This document shows positions 33,958-45,700 of a DNA stretch of 64,000 nucleotides, in pieces; the first letter of the stretch is position 1; each line of letters opens with the position of its first letter. The stretch is from NCBI RefSeq assembly GCF_000090795.2, contig NW_003546262.1, forward strand, positions 484,316 to 548,315, written 5' to 3'. The position numbers were made by a program, and so were the translations under genes. The notes below the pieces were generated by a model, which saw only the letters and a list, made by a program, of their open reading frames with translations, had not been told where the DNA came from and searched no databases. This DNA is from Amphimedon queenslandica. Taxonomy: Eukaryota > Porifera > Demospongiae > Haplosclerida > Niphatidae.

Positions 33958-34830
33958 ACTCGAGACGCATTGACGCGCAACAAGCAGCAATTGATAGACA
34001 ATCGTAAGAGCAATTTTTTGATATAATAATACAATTTTCCAATTTTTCTGTGTTATGGTCAATTTTCTGCTTTTTTTGGTTTAAAGCTTGCACATATCAT
34101 ATTTGCAGCTACAGAGTAAGTCTTAAAAGTATTACAGAAGGCAAATGCCCAGGAGGCAACTGGAAATCTTAACCAAGCTATTCATTTTGTAACTAGACAA
34201 TGTACAGAGGAATCTTTTACTTCCTTTTATACTTCTGTTGTCAAAGAATCTAAACATGTTACTGATGCACCACTTCTGCCTCGACTATGGAGAATTCCTG
34301 CAATATATCATGATCACGGAGCTCATCATACATTTAGGACACCTGAGCAACTGCATGGTAAGGAGTATTATGAAGCATTTGATGTCTTGAAAGCATTGAT
34401 AAACATTATTTTGAACTTCCTTGTTTAATCATGAAGGAAGTTGAGAATATACTACGTCAGTCCTTTAATGATGGACCATTGACATCTTTTTCTAATGAGT
34501 ATTGTCAACTGCATAGTAAGGAATGACATATAAGAAGACTGAAACTGCAATTTATATGCTGCCTCATTTGCTAAAAGCAGCAAATGAATCTGAAAATAGC
34601 AATATTTGTAAAGTAACGTATATTGGCACTGTCATTCAGTTGGTGAATATGAAATCCTTTAGTCCGTCTTTTTTGAGTGAAATAAATTCTTTAGTGCTTA
34701 AATACTTAACAGTACCAATGTCTTCTGCTACATCTAAAAGAACTATTTCTACCTTAAGCAAGAACTCAAATACAATTAAATAATGTGACTTTGTGTCACA
34801 CACATTGAGACAGACTAAAGATAATAGACA
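33958..34830 (+). pseudogene. hAT transposase relic (ZMYM1/KRBA-like)
   Basis: A short first exon (MAYNSRRIDAQQAAIDRQ) is followed by VTDAPLLPRLWRIPAI, a HHTFRTPEQLHGKEYYEAFD segment typical of hAT proteins ahead of their dimerisation domain, and near 34700 LTVPMSSATSKRTISTLSKN, the conserved C-terminal hAT dimerisation motif. Many stops separate the pieces and the catalytic core is largely gone, so this is an old fragment. Confidence 0.65.
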
Positions 34831-35067
34831 TGAAAGATATTGCTTAATTATTTGTATCTTGTAATAATAGAAGACAATTTTTTTGAAATTATTAATTTTC
34901 ATTAATTGTACATAATTCATGTCTAGTTGGGCAGATAGTGAAACTAGTCGCAAATACCTAAAGATATATAATTAAAAACTATTCTTAATTGACCATTCCC
35001 TCACACATAATTAGTTCGGTGCTTAAAAATTTTGCTCACTTCCTGAGCATATTTTCTTTCCTTTCAG

Positions 35068-35420
35068 CCCTCCCCGAAGTATAATTTTGTTCCTATGCCT
35101 GTGAGATTTCGTACTCTTGACGTAGGTGATAATGTCAGAGTCACTAGAATTAAAGTTTTTCTAAAGCGCTCTTGGACAGCAGCTACAACAAAGGTAGGAT
35201 GGTGAATAGGTGGTGGCCCTACACCTTGACCTGTACTTAAGGCGGTAAATGCTGCAAGTGAAGGAGCCTTTGTAGTTATTATATCAACAGGCAAAGGGTC
35301 ACCAACCACTCTATTTATAGACCCTTTTTCAACTTGAGCATACAAACAACTGCCAGATGGACCAGGGAAAAAGGCTCTTTCATTGTGCAACTTCACTAAA
35401 TATACTGTGGCCCAGTTCAA
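35068..35420. CDS. Exon-like segment of unknown gene (strand uncertain)
   Basis: On plus, a good acceptor (TTTCTTTCCTTTCAG) precedes a 46-codon open exon with FVPMPVRFRTLDVGDNVRVT ending AATTK before GTAGGA. On minus, 118 codons are open from ATG at 35420, with FPGPSGSCLYAQVEKGSINR. The two cannot both be real. Splice context favours plus and length favours minus. No family recognised. Confidence 0.25.
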
Positions 35421-35433
35421 ATGTAACAGAGAT

Positions 35434-35890
35434 GCTATTCTATTATCCTGAATCTCGAAATTTGCTTCTAATTAATTATTTTAGGTTGCAATTGTTTACA
35501 TGAAGGTCATGCAGACTATATCCAATTATCCTTCCATCCTTCATTTAGTTTCACTGTGTCCTTGGCCATTTTACTGCAATTGGGTGTGGTCTGTGGTTGC
35601 TACATAATTTAAATTGATTTTTATTTCATATTATTAAAGTTTTACTTGTACTATTTTTATTTACTTAATGAAAAAAAAGATAGTGTCATTATCAAGTTTT
35701 ATTTTTATTTTATTCCATTATTATGCTATTATTGTGTTATTGTAATGTAGTGCAAGATAGAATGCCCTTCCTATCTCTAAGTAAATAAATATACCATGAT
35801 CAAATATTATATCAATGTTCTTTCTAATTGTCTCTGACCTCTCTGAATCTTTTCTCTTTGTTGTTTATTAAAACATTACATTGGCGGCAA
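35434..35890. other. AT-rich leader upstream of the Ty3/gypsy ORFs
   Basis: No coding signal. TTGGCGGCAAGGGTGGG directly before the gag ATG resembles a primer-binding site, so an LTR could end near 35880, but I could not find a matching copy beyond 39276. Confidence 0.35.
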
Positions 35891-35897
35891 GGGTGGG

Positions 35898-36737
35898 ATG
35901 GCACTCACATTTGGGCTGATCACAGAATTCCAACCAGAGACTGAATCTATAAAGGTGCATGAGCAGAAAGTGAAGGTATTCTTGACAGTCAATGATATTG
36001 CAGCAGATAAACAAGTTGCTGTATTTTTGAGTATTATTGGGTCCACTAACTTTGCGCTACAGACCAGTCTGCTGGCACCACCACAACCTACTGAGAAGAC
36101 TGTGGATGAGCTCTGAAGTGCATTGAAGATGTACCACTCGAAGAAGAGTGTGACGATAGCAGAGCGGTACAGTTTTTACAATCAAGTGCCGAGTTCTGAG
36201 GAATCCGTGACCCAGTTTGCTACAGCCTTACGACAGTTGGCCATGAATTGCAAGTTTGAAAGGTTCTTGGACCAAGCCTTGAGGGACAAATTTGTTTGTG
36301 GATTGCGTGACTCGGGTACCCAGAAGAAACTACAATCTGGTGAAGATAAGGCAGACAAACTTACCTTCCTAGGAGCATTAGAGATAGCTGTCACCATGGA
36401 AAAGTTTACGATGGGAGTAAGGGAGCTGGAAACAGTGCTACACACTGCCAGACCATCTATAACGAGAACTAAGGTGAAAGTGGAGGATGGCAGCTGTTTT
36501 CGATGTGGAAAGCCAAGTCACAAAGCAACGGAATGCCGGTTTATAAGATTTCTATGTAGGTCTTCTGGCTGTAGAGATCATTTACAAGCTGTCTGCCATT
36601 CTCGTAACCCCAGTGATTGTGAAAGGAATCATAAGGCCCCTGTACATAAGGTGAATGATAATGCTGAGGAAGATGAGCACTCGTCCGATGATAATGAAGT
36701 AGACCTGTTTCAGTTTAAGAATAAATCTTTTAGTTAA
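35898..36737 (+). pseudogene. Ty3/gypsy Gag with zinc knuckle
   Basis: From ATG 35898, FGLITEFQPETESIKVHEQK and FLSIIGSTNFALQTSLLAPP form the start of Gag; a TGA at 36114 is followed by the rest of Gag in a second frame, with RYSFYNQVPSSEESVTQFAT and ALRDKFVCGLRDSGTQKKL. A CCHC knuckle CFRCGKPSHKATEC lies about 36496-36540 and an acidic tail ends at 36737. Gag forms the particle that packages the RNA. One stop/shift separates the two frames. Confidence 0.8.
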
Positions 36738-36739
36738 GA

Positions 36740-37054
36740 ATAAATTCAGTAAAGGTAACGCCACCACCGATACTTGCCATGTTGAAAGTGAATGGGAAAC
36801 CCATCCAGATGGAAGTGGATACTGGGGCAGCGGTGTCAGTAGTATTAGAAGCCACGTATCGTCGACACTGGAAAAGTTTGCCATTGATCAAAATGGATTT
36901 GGAGTTACAAATATATTCAGCAAAGGAGCTTCCAGTAATTAAAAAACTTGAAGTAGAAATGAAGTATGGGCACCAGGAAATGTTAGGAGAGTTATATGTA
37001 GTGTCAGGAAGAGGTCTATCTCTATTGGGACGTGACATATTGCAGCATATTTGA
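36740..37054 (+). pseudogene. Ty3/gypsy aspartic protease
   Basis: VNGKPIQMEVDTGAAVSVV carries the retropepsin active-site DTGA, with ILGRD-like LLGRDIL at the end. The domain is about 100 residues, the usual size, and reads open from about 36740 to 37054. Confidence 0.8.
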
Positions 37055-38290
37055 TTAGACTGGCCCGAAATTGTCAAGGTTCATACAGTCACCCACATCG
37101 GGAATTGAATAAGATATTAGATAAATACCCAACTGTGCTATGTGAACAGCTGGGAACATTTGCAAAGCACAAGGCTTCACTACGAAGTCACACCACATTA
37201 TTTTTGCCATCGCCCATTACCCTTGCCTTAAAAGAGACAGTGAAGAGGGAGCTAGACAGATTAGTTGCAGCAGGCCAGTTTGTCAAGTCAATGGGCTACT
37301 GCCATTGTTGTGGTTGCCAAGAAGGAAGGTCATCTTAGGCTCTGCGGTGACTATAAAGTAACCATTACCCTGCCCTGTCTGTTAATATCCATCCTATTCC
37401 AAAGCCATAGGAATTGTTTGCCAGTCTAGCAGGAGGAGTCAAGTTTACAAAGCTGGACTTGTTACAAGCATATAAACAATTCCTTTTGTATCAAAAGTCC
37501 AAAGAGCTCGTAACGATCAATAGGCACAAGGGACTATTCAGATGTACCAGGTTGCCATTTGGTATGGCATCAGGCCCTGCAATATTTCAACGAATGATGG
37601 ACTGTGTTTTGCAAGGTATGTCGAGGGTCCATTGTTATATAGATGACATCCTGATGACAGGAGAGACTGATTTAAGAACTTAGAGGTGCTTAGGAGACTG
37701 AAACAACATGAAATCACTGTAAAGAAGAGCATATGTCAGTTCTTACGTGAGTCTTTTCAGTATTTAGGGCATATTTTTGATAAAGATGGGATGCATGCCG
37801 CCCCTAGTAACTTGCAGCAGTGTTGAATGCCCCAGCACCTACCAGTGTGAAGGAACTCCAATCCTTTTTGGGTTTGATAAACTGTTATGGAAGAATCATC
37901 CCAAACCTAGCCACCTTGTTGCATCCTCTAAATCACTTATTAAAAAAGACGGTACAGTGGAAGTGGTCATAAAAAATGTCAAGTAGCATTCCATGAAGCC
38001 AAGGAGAGGCTTATTTCTTTTGAGGTGTTAGTTCACTATGATCCAGCACTCACAATGAGACTAGCAACAGATGCTTCTGCCTATGGGTTGGGTGCTGTTA
38101 TATCACATGTCCTACCAAATGGTTCAGAAAAACCCATAGCCTTTGCGTCACACACCTTAAATCTGCTGAGTATAATTACTTGCAGATAGAGAAGGAAGCT
38201 TTAACAACAATATTCAAGACATTCCTTCAATATTTATACAGCCACAACTTTACACTGATTACAGACGACAAACCACTTGTCTAAGTGAGG
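37055..38290 (+). pseudogene. Ty3/gypsy reverse transcriptase and RNase H
   Basis: Segments in order: KETVKRELDRLVAAGQFVK, VKFTKLDLLQAYKQFLL, LFRCTRLPFGMASGPAIFQR, HCYIDDILMTG with the catalytic Asp pair, KQHEITVKKSICQFL, FQYLGHIFDKDGMHA, then RNase H with RLATDASAYGLGAVISHVLP and IAFASHTLN and KEALTTIFKTFLQYLYSHNF. The YIDD variant is common in the family. Stops and shifts lie near 37336, 37681 and 37825, so the polyprotein is not continuous. Confidence 0.85.
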
Positions 38291-39276
38291 TATACCCACA
38301 TTGGCAGCAGCCAGATTGCAAAAGTGGACAATTCATTTATCAGATTATTCTTTTTCTATCGAGTTCAGAGGAACTGATAAACATGGTAATGGACTGTCCA
38401 GATTGCCCTTACCACAGAAGCAGGAAAGAGAGAAGCCTGACATAGCGACACAATTTAATTTGGTACAAATGTCAACACTCCCACTGACCCACAAGCAGCT
38501 AAAGATAGCCTCTAGATGTGATGGTGTGGTCAGTAAGGTCATGCAGTACACCAGACAGGGCTGGCCTAACACAGTACCAAAAGCCTTCAAATGCTACTGG
38601 ACAAGGAGGAATGAAGTGACTATAGAAGCTGCTAGTCTGCTTTGGGGAACTAAAGTGGTGATATCTGAGACTTGCAGAGATAGGATATTAACTTCATTGC
38701 ATGAAAGCCATCCAGGAATTGTTAGAATGAAGTCACAGACAAGGAGCTATGTGTGGTGGCCAGGCTTAGACAAGGACATTGAGAAATTAGTAAAATCCTG
38801 CGATCCATGTTCCTAAGTTAAAGATGATCTTATTCAAGTTATGTTACATGCCTGGGTATGGCCCTCAAAACCATTGAAAAGAATACACATTGATTTTGCA
38901 GGACACATCTTCAATAAGAGTTATCAGGTAATTGTAGACGCCTAATCCAAATGGTCTGAGGTCTGGGAAATGACATCTACATAAAGAACGAAAACGATTC
39001 ATATACTGCAACATCTACTTAGCAGATAGGGGTAATGAAGGAATATGGAATTAAACATTATTGTTAGCAGTGCACCACCCTGTGATTTATGGGGCAGTTG
39101 AGAGTCGTGAAGACTTTAAAGCAAGCTCTAAAGACAGGGTATCTTACTAAAAGTGCATTAAAAAAGTATTGTCTCAATTCCTTTTTAAGTATAGATATAA
39201 CTTCACATAATGTTACTGAGTGTACTCCAGAAGAACTGTTGATAGGATGTCATAGGAACTCTGTTCGTATCATGTA
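38291..39276 (+). pseudogene. Ty3/gypsy integrase lacking the region of its second catalytic Asp
   Basis: After RNase H tail RLQKWTIHLSDYSFSIEFRG comes a zinc-binding HHCC domain, SLHESHPGIVRMKS to VKSCDPC. The core shows RIHIDFAGHIF with the first Asp, a stop where TDA/SKW is expected, then passes to a short unreadable stretch and VKTLKQALKTG, the helix that should follow the catalytic Glu. The segment that normally holds the second Asp (SDNG) is missing. CTPEELLIGCHR near the end is the usual C-terminal signature. The protein could not be active. Confidence 0.8.
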
Positions 39277-39499
39277 ACTCTATCAACGCTGTTCATAGGA
39301 ACTCTATATTATATCTTATTATAATATCGTAACAGTTAGTCACTCATTTATTAATTTAATAATAACAAATAACATCTTATAATTTTGTCCAATGGTTCAG
39401 TCATGTTTGCCTGTCGAGGCATGAATGAGTGTGGATAGCTTGACTACTGGATCCATGTGGTCTCCAGTATGCAATGTTTCATAGATTATATTCCTAGAA

Positions 39500-39700
39500 C
39501 TGATGAAGTATTATGTCTGGGGAGAAAGGATATTAGGTTTTCTTTTGCATTTCAGAGCTACCTTTAGTTGTTTAGCAACTGTTACATGTTCTTCTGATGC
39601 TTCTGATTGATGCCACAATGCTGTCCTGACTGTTCCATGTCGTAACTCTCTAACTTGACCACACAAAGGGATATTAAAATTGTTATTATCTGCAATATAG
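39500..39700 (-). CDS. Exon-like segment, unknown gene
   Basis: On the minus strand, a pyrimidine-rich tract ending TATTGCAG near 39697 precedes an open run with NNNFNIPLCGQVRELRHGTV and ALWHQSEASEEHVTVAKQL to a stop. It has coding character and a convincing acceptor but no domain I recognise. Confidence 0.35.
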
Positions 39701-39757
39701 CATGTATAAAAAAATGGACTTGTGGACATACACAAATAAATAAATATTGATAGCTCG

Positions 39758-40122
39758 ATGATGAAAACAATCTTAGGAACGACCAGGGGACTGCGCCCCC
39801 AGGCCGTTCAAAACAAGGCAATCAAAATGAAGGAAGAGAATGGTTCACTGAAAGACTGGAATGTGAAACTTCAAAAGTCATCCTTTTCTTCAGCAATTAA
39901 GTCATCAGTATTGACTGCCATTGATGAACTATTCAAATGTTGTATTTGTAAGGGAGTGATTGTTTCTATCTTGCTGCTGTCAACTCGTATGTGATAAATG
40001 TATCAAGCTGTGTTTCGCAACAATTTCTCTTATGATGTGTACTTAATGTAGGTCTGAGGAAGTAAATTTTGAGAAGATACCGTGGTGTTTTAATGATGTA
40101 CTCAATATCTTGGGAAAATAAA
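39758..40122 (+). pseudogene. Possible RING/U-box-like gene fragment
   Basis: From ATG 39758 (MMKTILGTTRGLRP) the frame runs through SVLTAIDELFKCCICKGVIV and stops. After a frame change, SSCVSQQ and SEEVNFEKIPWCFNDVLNIL follow. ELFKCCICKGV resembles the first Cys pair of a RING-like domain in a protein type I associate with sponges, but the remaining Cys pairs are not visible. Low-certainty call. Confidence 0.3.
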
Positions 40123-40549
40123 AATGAAGCTAATGCTACAGAGCTTTAGGAAAATCTAGTGTTTACTTCATATGTATATAAAAATAGGCTTGGATATTGT
40201 GTTAGTATTTGGACAATGACTCATCACTTCATACAGACATCCATGCAAACATTAATCTAAATAACTATTTAATCCATGCAATTATTAATTATTCAGTAAA
40301 TTGTTGTACCCATTATTTCAAAAAGTTCTTGTAATAATTTCTTTAAAAATACTGATTAAATATAAGAATAGTATTTAAACAACTAGGCAATGTCTGATAA
40401 CACCACCAAGTATAATTATGCATGCAATATAAAATCAGCTAGGTCTTATACCTACCAAAGACATAGCTGATATATGTGTCTACTTGCAACTTAAAATAGC
40501 TAGACTATACTCGCATGCCACAATAAGTGGTCATCTACTATACCTATAT

Positions 40550-40880
40550 ACAATCTGCTAACTGAAATTTGCAATCTACAATCTACTACCTGCAACCTGT
40601 TACCTACAATCAGCTACCTAACACTAGCAATTTACAATCAACTGCCGTTCAGTCGGTTATCGGCTACCTGAAATATGCAATCAACTACCAACAATCTGTT
40701 ACCTGCAATCTGCTACCTGAAATTGCCAATCTACAATCTACTGCTTATCATTCTGTTATCTGCTACCTGAGATCTGCATTCTACAATCTGCAATCTACAA
40801 TCTCAATTAGTTTCTTGCAATCATCTGCTACCTAAAATCTGCAATCTACTACCTAAAATCCTGCAATCTACTACTTATCA
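40550..40880. repeat. Degenerate minisatellite of AATCTGCTACCTG-type units
   Basis: Words CAATCTAC, TCTGCTACCTGAAAT, CTGTTACCTGCAATC and GTTATC recur about every 11 to 22 bp, more than a dozen times. A 267-base open frame through it encodes only repeated Gln/Ser/Tyr/Leu codons and is not a gene. Confidence 0.85.
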
Positions 40881-42265
40881 TTTATTATCATCCGCCTGAT
40901 ATTGGCATCATGTCCTACAATATTTTGCAATTTACAAACAATCTCGATGAGCTGAATTCAGCCACTTTCACTTAACAGTTAGCTTACTATTTTAGTCATG
41001 CATGCAATCAATATAGTAGAACCTGCCACACAAAACCATTTAAAATGGCACATTTTTACATTATAGGGCTAAAATATGCATCCAAAATTTATCTTTTAAG
41101 TGGAACGAATAAAATAGTAGAATGACCACTTTCTTCATCGGTAACCAAGGAGAACATAAAAGTTTTTTCAGTGAACTAGCTCCATTTTGCACAGGGTGTT
41201 GGTGATCAGTCACCATCATAAGGCTGCTGTGATAAAGGCAACTAATGCGTTATAAAGGATCTGTCAGACTACAAGTCTCAATCCATTAGGACAAAACATT
41301 AAGATAACCTAAGCAGGCCTCCTGAGGATTCTAGCTAAGCCAATAACGAAAAAGGAACAAGTGACTCCTAAAATGTTACGGGAGATGATAGAGCCATTGG
41401 GGCTTTGACCATCACTAGGAGAAGTGCGGACTGTGCTGATAGCAGTTACTGCTTTTCATGGTTTCTTTCGGTTCCAGGAGTTGTGTGGATTACATGTTGT
41501 TATGTTAAGTTTTGGACAGACCTCATGGTAATTAAGGTGCTACCATATCAGTATTGCCTAGGTGATGAAGTCATATTGATATATCAGTATTGCCAATGCA
41601 AGAAGTCGAAATAGCTTGAGTGGTTTTCCCACATAGATAACAAGTTGCCACGTTAGAGCAATACTACAGTATGGCAGGCATTAATTGCGAGCTTCAAAAT
41701 ATCTCCATGTTTACTTTTACTAATTGTGATAATGTTAAAGCCAGCTCCGTGAAGACTTAAAAAATTACTTAACGATCTTTGTCACAGATGTATTATCATT
41801 ATTAAGAGAAATGACACAACTTTTGATATAGCCACATTCCCTCATGTAGTCTTACCCTTTTGGTAGTGTATTAATATCGTTAAGTAATAAAATGACAGTG
41901 GTTGGATTATTGATATAAACTTGTTAGCAGCACCTCTTTTACGCAACAATGATACATGGCCATATGTCATTTGCAGGGTGTTGTGTACAGACTCAGAAGA
42001 TGATATTTATGATGCTATTAATGCTGCACATACGCCTACAGATAAAGATGAGCTGCTGTTACAACTGTACTCATCAATTTCACACTTCTTTTCTCATAAC
42101 CATGAGGAGTTACGTCAACTATAGACTCAAACAATGCAAAATAATTAGTCAATTTTACCTTCTTTTTGATTATGGTCAAAGCAATCTAGTTCTATTCTCA
42201 TCTTCTTAATTTTATTTACCTCTGTCAATACCTATTACAGAAATGAAATTGACTTTTGTACCTGT
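40881..42265. other. No certain gene
   Basis: Mostly non-coding. A plus-strand frame at 41921-42124 with TWPYVICRVLCTDSEDDIYD and ELLLQLYSSISHFFSHNHEE looks protein-like and could be an exon, but there is no family signature and no clear donor. Confidence 0.3.
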
Positions 42266-42508
42266 TATTTCAATGAATGGGGAGATATAAAACAGACATG
42301 TACAGCTAAGACTTCCACAGTAATTAGAAACTGTGCACAAAATTCTCATCTTTTCTGTACTCATCTTACACTTTTGGAAGGGATCCTGAGGCCATGTTCC
42401 AACTGAAAACACTAATAGCATTAGCTGAATAGCTGCTGTAAGCGTTAAAAAAATTGTCATTGGACAGACACAACTTTCACTCACTAACATGAAACATGAG
42501 TCTTTCAA
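42266..42508 (-). CDS. Possible exon(s) of a small secreted or membrane protein
   Basis: On the minus strand ATG at 42508 (or 42487) begins a hydrophobic run CPMTIFLTLTAAIQLMLLVF like a signal peptide or anchor. A possible acceptor TGTTTTCAG precedes TWPQDPFQKCKMSTEKMRIL and a Cys-rich SNYCGSLSCTC, ending at AATAACAG followed by GTACAA, a plausible donor. Either one exon with signal peptide or an internal exon. No homologue recognised. Confidence 0.3.
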
Positions 42509-42700
42509 ATAGCCATACGTGTCTCACATGTGCAGTTAATATTTTATTTGTCATAACTGCACATGCAATTTGCCTATGCTATTGCTGTTGTGGCTTTACA
42601 CATGGCGCCCCTTACAATAGAAACTTTGTAGCTTCTTGTGATAACTCTTTGGTTTTCCCAGACATCCAACATTAAAAATCTGTTTACTATTTTTAAAGAG

Positions 42701-45700
42701 TCTTGTTATGTGCAGAGATACTAATTAAGAGGTGCGGTCTCCACACCTTTCACTCCTCACACGAGGCAATACATGGCCCAGGCGGTCTCTACCTGCAATA
42801 CATGGCCTAGGCGGTCTCTACCATTCTATCTTCCTCTGCCCTTGAAAATTAACTCAAATCTGAATCTCTCTTATCAGTACAGAAGAAAAGGAAAGCTGAA
42901 ACAAGTTGGCGGTTTGTATGTACTGCAGTTGATGATTGTAGGAAGAGCTATTCTAGACCGGACAATTTGAAGCAACATATCAAGCAGTGCCACCCAGAAG
43001 CATATGATCACAAAAAGAATCATTACCAATGTGATGTTGCAGGATGTGGAGAGTCATTTTATCATGCTACAAAATTAATTAGGCATCTACAAGATGTACA
43101 TCATATTTCAGTCTGTAAGTATAAATATATATATAGTACCTGCATGTATTGACTGAGATGCCATACTAACATATCATTTCAAAGCTATAGGAAACATCAT
43201 TCCCTTCTTGGACTGCTTTTTTAAATCGAAGGAGTCTGATGAAGCACTTACGTACACCTGTTATACTCGTCCAAATGGAGTGATACAGCAAGATGATGGT
43301 GGTAAGTCTCACATGGCATCATAGTATGGTCATGTTTTGTCATAGGAAGAAAAGTGTTTCTGTTTGTGTTGTCATGATTGAAAAGGGAATGAAAATTAAG
43401 AACCAAGGATAACTGATAAGAGAGTTCGTTCTGGGTCAAGAAAACTTCAAAGCTCATGCATATCAAGAATGACTGTTACTGAATATAGTAAGTCTAGTAA
43501 TGTAGATCTTGTCCTTATTAAAACACATACAAGTCATGAATCTGGGCTTGATGATGTTTTGTATTTAACACTCCCAAATACCACCAGACAGAAGTTAAGA
43601 AACGATACAATGATGGTGTTGATTTGGACAAAATAATAGATGGTTAGTATTACTGGTTTCTGTTTTTAATTCTGAAACTACTACAGAAATTAGGGGACCT
43701 GTAGCCCATCATCAACGGAGAACTAACTTTACAGAAAGTGCTAACAGGGCTACTTTTATCACTCAGCAAGATGTTAGGAATATTTTTAGAAAAATAGAAG
43801 TTTCTCTAAAGCATCGGCATCAAATTGATGCATTGTCAGTGGATTGCCTTGTTTAGCTTATGCTTGAAGAGGACAATCCTAATGTTGCATATAAGCCTCA
43901 GGTATTTTGTCTGTATAATTTTTCTGGTGCTGATTACATTTTTACGGTAGTATTAAACATGACTTCGAAGAAATCAGATTGGAGCTCGTAATAATGACTA
44001 AATTTCAAGCTGAAATGTTCTAGAAGTATAGCAAAAAATATTGTGTTGACTCTACTCACAAAGCAAATCCTTATTGATTTAATCTGATTACCATTGTTGT
44101 TCCAGATGAAATCAAAAATGGTAAGACACACAATGATAAAGATATGATTGATAACTGTGCCTACTTAGGTATCCCTGTAGCATGGGCTATTGTAGACAGA
44201 GAAGATTTTACATAATTTAAGTCTTTTTTGTTGCTGTAAAAACACAAGTACCAACTGCAAAGGTTACACATTTAATGTCAGATGATGGTATGATATACAA
44301 GCAGCTAAGATGAAATATAATTTATAATGTGTAAATCAAGCTTTATCAAGTGCATTTCTTTCTGTTTATCAAAGCATAACACATTTTTTATGTAGATGGC
44401 ATGTGGATAGGTTAGTTCACAACATGTTGCTATTATGCTATTTATTGCATATTATAAGTCTTGGTATACAATTGTTAATAATAGTGATCATCTACAACAG
44501 TTGTACAAACACTATATACACTATTGATATTGGATGATAATGATATTTTTAAAAATGCTAAAACACTTTCCTTTGTGTTTGGAGAAAGTATAAATGTGAT
44601 TTCATTAAGTACATAGAAATTACTTATTCTAACAGACCAGGTACATTTACATGTACATGTGTGGCATACTAAATATATTATAGAAAATGGGCATTGTGTT
44701 TTCGTCATACTGATCATCACACATCTGACACCAATATGTTAGTTAAAAAGTACTTCAGTCTTTATAATTTGTACACTAGATTTTTAAGTTCTTTGGCACA
44801 ATAAACTCAAGTCAAACTAGCGGTACCTTGACCACAAAGTTAATCGTAGACTTGATGATTTTCTTCATGTTCTTCTAAAGTTTGAGAGTGATGTCTATAT
44901 GTCAGTGATGACTCAAGAGGTTTGCCATTAACCTTCATTGCTCCTCATTATATGAATTTAGGTTATGAAATCACCAGTAGATGCGTCAAGAAAACTAGAT
45001 GGTGATTGATGTTCAAGATCTGAACAAATTTCTGATTTTAGTGTAACGGTTGTTATCATGTCATCATGTGTGTTTGGCTATTATTATTATACAGGAAAAA
45101 TCTGATAGTGTATATAATGTCTCATCTTGTTCTGATAGTGATAAACAATATGAAGTTGTTCTTAATGCACAACTGTGTCCTGATAAACCAGCTTGTATTC
45201 CTCAATGCACCAGTGATATGTGCCACTATTTGTCCTGCCACATGATATCATGTACCTGTTATGATTATGCAGAAGGGCATCTGTGTAAGCACTGTCACAA
45301 GGTATGGTGCACTAGAAGTGATATGGAGGTAGTTATGGATAATCAAGTGACAAATGTTACTTTTGGTCATGACCCAGAAGTGAAAGTGGAAATAAAAGCA
45401 GGTATATATTGGTTCTGATATTGTATACGTTTTTTAGGATAATTTAGCAATTGAGGGAAGAAGAGCGAATGCTACTGAGATTAAATCTATTGAAAAAAAC
45501 ATTGATTTTGTGGATGACCATGCCATACTAGATCATGTGCTTCCTACTTTAACTCAGTTGGGCAAGAACTATTGAAGCAAATTTACAAAGTGCTACTGAC
45601 ACCTTAAAAATAGAAACCATTTGAGTCAAAGGTTATTTTGCTCCAGTTCAAAATAACGAAAAGCAACTTGTTTTTAAAAGAACGACTGATTCTGCTGGTA

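Larger units (their letters stand above)
35881..39290 (+). mobile_element. Ty3/gypsy retrotransposon, decayed
   Basis: Gag, protease, reverse transcriptase, RNase H and integrase occur in Ty3/gypsy order on the plus strand over 3.4 kb, each carrying lesions. No LTR pair was detected, so both ends are approximate. It is a different lineage from the gag-protease relic at 31.5-32.7 kb, as judged by unlike Gag and primer sequences. Confidence 0.85.

Noticed and set aside
34636-34953. 105-codon minus-strand ORF
   Set aside because: Antisense to the conserved hAT dimerisation segment on plus.
40569-40835. 88-codon ORF rich in Gln/Ser/Tyr
   Set aside because: Produced by the minisatellite; no codon bias or domain.
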